Translations under genes and position numbers: made by a program | The notes under the pieces: model-generated | The model's database searches: none | What the model saw: only the letters and a program-made list of their open reading frames with translations | Told to the model about the DNA's origin: nothing | Assembly: GCA_015061885.1 (NCBI GenBank) | Contig: SUVS01000007.1 | Location: 1-48,277 of the forward strand | DNA length: 48,277 bases | Direction of reading: 5' to 3' | Source of the DNA: Lentisphaerota bacterium | Lineage (GTDB): Bacteria > Verrucomicrobiota > Lentisphaeria > Victivallales > Victivallaceae | Shown here: positions 43,317-48,277 of the stretch, piece by piece | Layout of the letters: the number at the start of each line of letters is the position of its first letter | Position numbering within the stretch: the first letter of the stretch is position 1

Positions 43317-44243
43317 ATGAAACCGTTTTTCGCATTCTCCGGGCAAGGTGCCCAGGCTGTGGGTATGGGTAAAGACCTTTACGAAAAGTACCCCGCCGCC
43401 AAAGCTGTTTTTGATGAAGCCGATGCCACTCTCGGATACAAGATTTCCGAGCTGTGCTTTGAAGGTCCCGCTGAAAAGCTGACCGAAACCATCTATTGCC
43501 AGCCGGCGATCTACACCATGAGCGTAGCCTGTCTGGAAGCCTTCCGCAGCCGTTTCGGCGAAAGCGTTCTGCCTATGGCATGTGCCGGTTTGAGTCTTGG
43601 TGAATACGGTGCCCTTTATGCCGCCGGAACCTTCAACTTTGCCGAAGGTCTTAAATTGCTTGCCCGCCGTGCCGAACTTATGGATAAAGCCTGCAACGAA
43701 ACCAGAGGTGCCATGGCTTCCGTAATCAGCAGAGAACGCAAAGACCGCATGGTAATCAAAGAGATCTGCGGCGGCTGCGAAGTGGATATTGCCAACTACA
43801 ACAGCCCCGCCCAGGTGGTGATCTCCGGCGATAAGGCCCAGGTGATCCGGGCGATCAAACTGCTGCAGGAAAAAGGTCTGAAAAAGATCATTCCGCTCAA
43901 TGTTGCCGGTGCCTTCCACTCGCGTTTGATGAAAAGTGCGGGTGTCGGACTCAAGCCGGTACTCAATGCCGCCGGTCTTAAAATGCCGACAACTCCGGTC
44001 TATCACAATCTGACCGCCGCTCCGGCAAGCACTCTGCCGGAACTCAAAACCAACCTCGCCGGTCAGGTCGCCGGTTCGGTGCGTTGGGAAGAATCTGTTA
44101 CCGCCATGGTCGAAGCCGGTGCTGATACCATGATCGAATTCGGCCCCGGCAACGTGCTGACCGGTCTGATGCGTCGCACTCTGCCGGATGTAAAATGCTT
44201 TAATATCAACAGTGTTGAAACGCTCGAAGCGTTTGAACTCTAA
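43317..44243 (+). CDS. fabD: Malonyl-CoA:ACP transacylase
   Basis: The 308-residue protein loads malonyl groups from CoA onto acyl carrier protein. It has the start AFSGQGAQAVGMGKDL, the nucleophile S93 in GLSLGEYG, the catalytic H201 in GAFHSRLM (E. coli S92 and H201) and the substrate-binding Arg in the SFARR-like LLARRAELM. An AAGGA ribosome site precedes the ATG. fabG follows after 15 bp. fabH and fabF are not in the window. Confidence 0.97.
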   Translation: MKPFFAFSGQGAQAVGMGKDLYEKYPAAKAVFDEADATLGYKISELCFEGPAEKLTETIYCQPAIYTMSVACLEAFRSRFGESVLPMACAGLSLGEYGALYAAGTFNFAEGLKLLARRAELMDKACNETRGAMASVISRERKDRMVIKEICGGCEVDIANYNSPAQVVISGDKAQVIRAIKLLQEKGLKKIIPLNVAGAFHSRLMKSAGVGLKPVLNAAGLKMPTTPVYHNLTAAPASTLPELKTNLAGQVAGSVRWEESVTAMVEAGADTMIEFGPGNVLTGLMRRTLPDVKCFNINSVETLEAFEL

Positions 44244-44258
44244 AGAAAGGAAAATATT

Positions 44259-45011
44259 ATGAGTCTTGAAAAACGCCTTGAAGGTAAAGTCGCCCTGGTA
44301 ACCGGCGGTGCCCGCGGTATCGGTAAAGCCATTTCCGCCCGTCTGGCTGCCGAAGGAGCCAAACTTGCAATCGTTGACATCATGCTCGATGTCGCCCAGG
44401 CCACTGCCGATGAATTCACCGCCCAGGGAGTGGAAGCCAAGGCATACGCCGCCAATGTGGCAAGTTTTGCCGATGCCGAAGCCACGATCGCCCAGGTCGT
44501 TGCTGATTTCGGTTCGCTGGATATTCTGGTCAACAACGCCGGTATCACCCGCGATACACTCATGCTGCGTATGACCGAAGAAGACTTCGATAAAGTTATC
44601 GCTGTCAACCTCAAAGGTACTTTCAATTTCACCAAAGCCGCGATCCGCCCGATGATGAAGGCCCGTGCCGGCAAGATCATCAACATTGCTTCTGTCGTTG
44701 GCAGAATGGGTAATGTCGGTCAGGCCAACTATGCCGCCAGTAAGGCCGGTGTTATCGGTTTGACCAAGACCGTTGCCAAAGAATTTGCCAGCCGCAATAT
44801 TCAGGCCAACGCCGTCGCTCCCGGTTACATCGTTACCGACATGACCGGCAAACTCTCCGAAGAAGCCCGCGAAGCCTTCATGCAGGTCATCCCCATGAAA
44901 CGCGGCGGTACTCCCGAAGATGTTGCCAATGTGGTGTACTTCCTCGCCAGCCCCGATTCAGATTATGTTACCGGTCAGGTAATCAATATCGACGGCGGTA
45001 TGCTCATGTAA
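44259..45011 (+). CDS. fabG: 3-oxoacyl-ACP reductase
   Basis: The 250-residue SDR reduces 3-oxoacyl-ACP with NADPH in fatty acid elongation. It has the cofactor loop TGGARGIG, NNAG (VNNAGITRDTL), the catalytic Ser strand IINIASVVGRMGN, and Y158-A-A-S-K162, all standard for FabG, plus VAPGYIVTDMT. AAAGG lies before the ATG. It is 15 bp after fabD, so the two are co-transcribed. Unlike the SDR at 7197-7958, it has the normal catalytic Lys. Confidence 0.96.
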   Translation: MSLEKRLEGKVALVTGGARGIGKAISARLAAEGAKLAIVDIMLDVAQATADEFTAQGVEAKAYAANVASFADAEATIAQVVADFGSLDILVNNAGITRDTLMLRMTEEDFDKVIAVNLKGTFNFTKAAIRPMMKARAGKIINIASVVGRMGNVGQANYAASKAGVIGLTKTVAKEFASRNIQANAVAPGYIVTDMTGKLSEEAREAFMQVIPMKRGGTPEDVANVVYFLASPDSDYVTGQVINIDGGMLM

Positions 45012-45055
45012 TTTGCACGGTGAGAACGGAAGAAGATATTTTTCAGAATTGAAAT

Positions 45056-45083
45056 TTGATTTTTTTCCGTTCTGTGCTATATT
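45056..45083 (+). promoter_or_regulatory. Predicted extended -10 promoter of acpP, followed by a 5' hairpin
   Basis: TTGATT (45056-45061), a 16-nt spacer and TATATT (45078-45083) preceded by TGTGC (45073-45077). A stem-loop (45088-45110, ten pairs with one bulge) begins at the predicted first bases of the transcript. acpP thus can be made separately from, and more strongly than, fabD-fabG. Confidence 0.65.
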
Positions 45084-45164
45084 ATATGCAAGCCGTTTTG
45101 AAACGGTTGCGAAATCGAAGCCCGTTAGACAGATATAAAGTAAAACTCAAAGTGGAGAAGTAAA

Positions 45165-45404
45165 ATGTCTGCTGTAGAACAGAAAGTCAAAGAAATCGTC
45201 GTCGCCCAGCTCGGTGTTACCGAAGATCAGGTCACCAATGATGCCAAATTCATCGAAGACCTCGGTGCCGACAGCCTCGACCTCGTGGAACTCGTCATGG
45301 CCTTCGAAGAAGGCTTCAACTCCGACATTCCGGACGAAGATGCCGAAGGTCTGACCACCGTTGGCAAGGCTATTGAATACATCGAAAGCAAGATGGCTGA
45401 ATAA
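45165..45404 (+). CDS. acpP: Acyl carrier protein
   Basis: The 79-residue acidic protein carries fatty acyl chains on a 4'-phosphopantetheine arm attached to S37 in [12 protein letters not shown]. Helices I-IV of ACP are all present ([38 protein letters not shown]). GGAG lies 8 nt before the ATG. It has its own promoter and a strong terminator, so it is a one-gene transcript after fabG, as expected for a very abundant protein. Confidence 0.98.
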   Translation: MSAVEQKVKEIVVAQLGVTEDQVTNDAKFIEDLGADSLDLVELVMAFEEGFNSDIPDEDAEGLTTVGKAIEYIESKMAE

Positions 45405-45427
45405 TTTCAGTTTATCAACTTTCAGAA

Positions 45428-45470
45428 AAAAAGACTGTTGCAAGCAAAAGCAAGCAACAGTCTTTTTGTT
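45428..45470 (+). terminator. Strong intrinsic terminator of acpP
   Basis: A perfect 14-bp stem (45428-45441 with 45454-45467) has a 12-nt loop that can itself pair partly, followed by TTTTTGTTTT. It starts 24 bp after the acpP stop. Confidence 0.92.
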
Positions 45471-45507
45471 TTGGAGGGGTATTATAAAGACCTCAAAAGT
45501 CGGCGAT

Positions 45508-45864
45508 GGCATAAACTTCGCCCAGCGGGGGGAGCAATTTTTGCGGTTACCTTACAGGTAGCCGCAAAAACCTACCACCCCACTGTGCTGTGTTTCTGCT
45601 CATCGCCTTTGTTTTGATGTCTTTACAATACCCCTCCGGGGATTTCATGCCGCCAAAGTTTGTTATTGATACCGGCATAAACTTCGCCAACGAGGGGAGC
45701 AATTTTTGCGGTTACCTTACAGGTAGCCGCAAAAACCTACCACCCCACTGTGCTGTGTTTCTGCTCATCGCATTTGTTTTGATGTCTTTACAATATCCCT
45801 CCGGGGACTTCATGCCGCCAAAGTTTGTTATTGATACCGGCATAAACTTCGCCCAACGAGGGGG
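45508..45864. repeat. Tandem repeat A: two 165/166-bp copies plus a 26-bp start of a third
   Basis: Copies run 45508-45673 and 45674-45838, with a partial copy at 45839-45864. They differ at about six positions by eye. Each full copy holds a 15-bp hairpin with one G-U pair (tttttgcggttacct / aggtagccgcaaaaa). The partial copy is joined directly to repeat B. A frame of 113 codons reads through copies 1-3 but has no ribosome site and is repetitive only because the DNA is; I do not call it a gene. Confidence 0.9.
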
Positions 45865-46393
45865 ATGGCATACGGTATGGTATCGTAAGGTGAACACCTG
45901 TGTGCCGCACGATAGATATGGGGAAGTATGAGAGGGTATGGGAAAGTGTGGGAGGCGGGCAAGCCCGCCGACAGCATCCGGCGGCATCAGCCGCCCATGT
46001 ATGCCATAGCCCGCGTATGCGGCTGATATAGGCGGCAAGAAATTTTCTCCCAAACCTTCTCAAAATCTCCCAAAATTTCCCAAAATTTCCCACAGCCGCC
46101 ATCTATCCTACCGCCCGCGTATGCGGAGGACATGGCATACAGTATGGTGCCGTGCGGCAAACACCTGTGTGCCGCACGATAGATATGGGGAAGTATGAGA
46201 GGGTATGGGAAAGTGTGGGAGGCGGGCAAGCCCGCCGACAGCATCCGGCGGCATCAGCCGCCCATGCACGCCATAGCCCGCGTATGCGGCTGATATAGGC
46301 GGCAAGAAATTTTCGCCCAAACCTTCTCAAAATCTCCCAAAATTTCCCAAAATTTCCCACAGCCGCCATCTATCCTACCGCCCGCGTATGCGG
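45865..46393. repeat. Tandem repeat B: two 262-bp copies separated by 5 bp
   Basis: Copies at 45865-46126 and 46132-46393 differ at about ten positions. Each contains GC-rich hairpins (ggcggg-caag-cccgcc; gcggc-atca-gccgc) and a run of four TTTCCC/CTCCC-AAAA units. In copy 2 a 9-bp stem (cgtgcggca / tgccgcacg) forms near its start. In copy 1 the left arm differs, but an alternative 6-bp stem (tatcgt / acgata) forms with the same right arm region. Together with repeat A this fills most of the 1105-bp gap between acpP and cysS. No gene or transposase is seen. Confidence 0.9.
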
Positions 46394-46439
46394 CGAACAT
46401 CGGTTTTATAAAAAAACTCCGGCTTTCTTTTATTTAAAC

Positions 46440-46468
46440 TTGCCGTAACCATTGATTTGTGTTATATT
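46440..46468 (+). promoter_or_regulatory. Predicted extended -10 promoter of cysS
   Basis: TTGCCG (46440-46445), a 17-nt spacer and TATATT (46463-46468) preceded by TGTGT (46458-46462). It rules out the longer cysS reading that would begin at 46459. Confidence 0.6.
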
Positions 46469-46509
46469 ATCCACAAGTATATTTTAAACTGCAAACAAGG
46501 AATGAAAAA

Positions 46510-47934
46510 ATGGCTGAAAAAGTACGGTTTTACAATACCATGGAACGCCGGGTGGTGGATTTCAATTCCATAAATCCGGATAAGGTCGGGCTTTACACTT
46601 GCGGACCGACCGTTTACAACTTTGCTCATATCGGGAATTTCCGGGCATATACCTTTGAAGATATTCTCTGCCGTACCCTGCGGCTTGCCGGTTATGAAGT
46701 CAAACAGGTTATGAACCTGACCGATGTAGATGATAAAACCATCCGTGATTCGCAAGCTGAAAAACTGCCGCTCAAAGAGTTTACCGCCCGCTATATCAAG
46801 GCGTTTTTTGAAGATTTGCAGAAACTGCGTATCCATCCGGCGGCAGTTTATCCGGCAGCTACGGAGCATATACCTGAAATGATTGAGCTGATTCAGAAGC
46901 TCTTTGATAAAGGCTATGCCTACATTGCAGAAGATAAATCCATTTACTTTGCCATCGACAAATTTGCTCCCTACGGCAAACTTGCCAATATCGACCGCGA
47001 AAATCAGCGTGCCGGTGTGCGGATCAAGACCGACGAATACGCCAAGGATTCCGTAGCAGACTTTGCTTTGTGGAAAGCCTGGGACGATAAAGATGGCGAT
47101 GTGGTCTGGGATTCTCCGTGGGGCAAAGGCCGTCCCGGCTGGCACATCGAGTGTTCGGCAATGGCAATGAAATATCTGGGGGCAACTTTCGATATTCACA
47201 CCGGCGGTATTGACAATATGTTTCCGCACCACGAAGACGAGATCGCCCAGAGTGAAGGTGCCAATGAGTGCAAATATGTCAATTACTGGCTGCACTGTGC
47301 CCATTTGATGGTCAATGGCGAAAAGATGTCCAAATCGTTGGGCAACTTCTTTACTTTGCGTGATCTGGAAAATCAGGGCCGCAGCGGCCGCGAGATCCGT
47401 TATGTCTTAATGGGTACTCATTACCGCAAAAAACTCAACTTCACCTTTGATGCACTCGATCAGGCAAAGGAAACTTTGCGGAAGTTTGACGATTGCTTCG
47501 TCCGGCTTGCCGCCGCTGACGGCAACGGTGATTCTGACAGCGATGCCCAATCTGCCGCCGCCAAAGCTGTGGCAGATTTCAAAGCCGCGATGTTTGACGA
47601 TTTGAATACCGCCGAAGCGGCGGCTTCGATTTTCGGACTTTTCCACGATGCCAACAAGTTTCTTGCCGCCGGTACACTTTCAGCGGCAGGAGCAAAGAAT
47701 ATACTTGATGCCTTCCGCACATTCGACTGCGTCTGGGCGTGTTTGGATGTGGACACTGCTTTGAGTGCCGACAACAGCATCCCCGCTGAAATCGAAGCTC
47801 TTGCCGCCGCCCGTGTCGAAGCCCGCAAAAACAAAAACTGGGCAGAATCCGACCGGTTGCGTGACGAAATAAAAGCCAAGGGCTTCGCCGTGGAAGACAT
47901 TCCCGGCGGCAGTTATAGAGTTAAGAAGCTGTAA
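46510..47934 (+). CDS. cysS: Cysteinyl-tRNA synthetase
   Basis: The ATG at 46510 gives 474 residues; AAGGAA lies 7 nt upstream and the promoter overlaps any earlier start. The class I synthetase has CGPTVYNFAHIGNFRAY (Zn-binding Cys and HIGH-like HIGN), the other Zn ligands in WHIECSAM and HHEDEIAQSEG, and the KMSKS motif EKMSKSLGNFF. The C-terminal helical domain ends in RLRDEIKAKGFAVEDIPGG. Its last codons and stop lie in a 19-bp sequence that is repeated inverted in the tandem array that follows. Confidence 0.97.
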   Translation: MAEKVRFYNTMERRVVDFNSINPDKVGLYTCGPTVYNFAHIGNFRAYTFEDILCRTLRLAGYEVKQVMNLTDVDDKTIRDSQAEKLPLKEFTARYIKAFFEDLQKLRIHPAAVYPAATEHIPEMIELIQKLFDKGYAYIAEDKSIYFAIDKFAPYGKLANIDRENQRAGVRIKTDEYAKDSVADFALWKAWDDKDGDVVWDSPWGKGRPGWHIECSAMAMKYLGATFDIHTGGIDNMFPHHEDEIAQSEGANECKYVNYWLHCAHLMVNGEKMSKSLGNFFTLRDLENQGRSGREIRYVLMGTHYRKKLNFTFDALDQAKETLRKFDDCFVRLAAADGNGDSDSDAQSAAAKAVADFKAAMFDDLNTAEAAASIFGLFHDANKFLAAGTLSAAGAKNILDAFRTFDCVWACLDVDTALSADNSIPAEIEALAAARVEARKNKNWAESDRLRDEIKAKGFAVEDIPGGSYRVKKL

Positions 47935-47957
47935 CCGGCAAAAATCCAGACGCATCT

Positions 47958-48277
47958 TGCGGCGTCTTGCAAAAGAACTTGCCGTATTTGCAATCCATCC
48001 GCAATCTTGCGTCATGTTTTTCCCGGTTACAGCTTTAGCGGCTGTTTTGTCGCTATATTTTTTATTGTTCCTGCGGCGTCTTGCAAAAGCACTTGCCGTA
48101 TTTGCAATCCATCCGCAATCTTGCGTCATGTTTTTCCCGGTTACAGCTTTAGCGGCTGTTTTGTCGCTATATTTTTTATTGTTCCTGCGGCGTCTTGCAA
48201 AAGCACTTGCCGTATTTGCAATCCATCCGCAATCTTGCGTCATGTTTTTCCCGGTTACAGCTTTAGCGGCTGTTTTG
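47958..48277. repeat. Tandem repeat C: 114-bp units downstream of cysS, array continues beyond the window
   Basis: Units start at 47958, 48072 and 48186, with a constant period of 114 bp and near identity (copy 1 differs by one base in the first 20: gaac vs gcac). The third is cut by the window edge after 92 bp. Because 114 is a multiple of three, one minus-strand frame stays open and reads as a repeated 38-residue peptide. It continues antisense into cysS and has no ribosome site, so I do not call it a gene. Each unit contains tttttcccggttacagctt, the inverse (18 of 19) of the cysS 3' end at 47926-47944. Confidence 0.92.

Noticed and set aside
45590-45931. 113-codon plus-strand open frame with an internally repeated protein
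   Set aside because: It follows the 165-bp DNA repeat exactly, has no ribosome site, and its repetition is explained by the tandem DNA copies.
45712-46369. Several minus-strand open frames of 85-113 codons across repeat B
   Set aside because: The same peptides recur because the DNA is duplicated; none has a ribosome site or a recognisable domain, and several overlap in different frames.
47680-48243. 187-codon minus-strand frame over the 114-bp array and antisense to cysS
   Set aside because: It is antisense to a certain gene for its last third and open elsewhere only because the period is a multiple of three. It is kept as a low-interest finding, not as a gene.
47926-48277. Integron attC-like cassette array
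   Set aside because: The units hold inverted ggttac/gtaacc pieces, but the core-site pattern (RYYYAAC/GTTRRRY) is not met, there are no cassette genes and no integrase.
47958-48277. CRISPR array
   Set aside because: The whole 114-bp unit is repeated without variable spacers.

Overview
The window looks like chromosomal DNA of a Lentisphaerota (Victivallales-type) bacterium. The clearest sign is the secreted protein at 135-974. Its prepilin N-terminus (F-T-L-I-E-L-L, then a long Ala/Ile helix) and C-terminal Asp-Gly-His block are typical of the large pseudopilin-like families of Lentisphaerae, Planctomycetes and Verrucomicrobia. The assignment is an inference from protein style and gene content. 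No rRNA or other phylogenetic marker is present, and I saw no tRNA, CRISPR array, transposase or phage gene.

Layout. 1-5760: an accessory secreted-protein locus (pseudopilin, HEAT/jelly-roll protein, 1253-residue multidomain glycosidase-like protein), closed by a bidirectional terminator. 5850-12222 (minus): the elongasome genes mreC-mreD-mrdA run with almost no gaps into a pteridine-reductase-like SDR and a family 4 glycosidase; a radical SAM gene lies upstream. 12318-17094 (plus): WecA/TagO-type transferase, N-acyl-D-amino-acid deacylase and polyphosphate kinase. 17278-26522 (plus): acyltransferase, methyltransferase, HPr and enzyme I, aminotransferase, a phospholipid-methyltransferase-like gene, metX-metW, malic enzyme. 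26557-26838: a non-coding element with 28-bp terminal inverted repeats. 26894-28345 (minus): methylenetetrahydrofolate reductase fused to a Cys-rich C-terminal domain. 28518-29351 (plus): ftsQ-like gene. 29490-33902 (minus): fmt-rng-(unknown)-aroA. 34016-34498 (plus): folK. 34500-37456 (minus): four overlapping genes coding for a TolQ/MotA-like channel subunit, two different proteins with a single membrane helix and an acidic residue at its start, and a small membrane-anchored protein. 37616-38899 (plus): YihY/BrkB protein. 38998-42780 (minus): trpS, a 7TM-HD phosphohydrolase and ybeY. 43317-45404 (plus): fabD-fabG-acpP. 45508-46393: two kinds of tandem repeat. 46510-47934: cysS, followed by a 114-bp tandem repeat that runs off the window.

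Most of the window is housekeeping: envelope growth, fatty acid synthesis, methionine and folate C1 metabolism, and translation. The most interesting parts are the stator-like operon, the repeat families, and a recurring promoter form: an extended -10 box reading TGTG-N-TATAWT, placed 16-17 nt after a TTG-starting -35, found before at least six genes. Three of these promoters place a stem-loop at the predicted first bases of the transcript.
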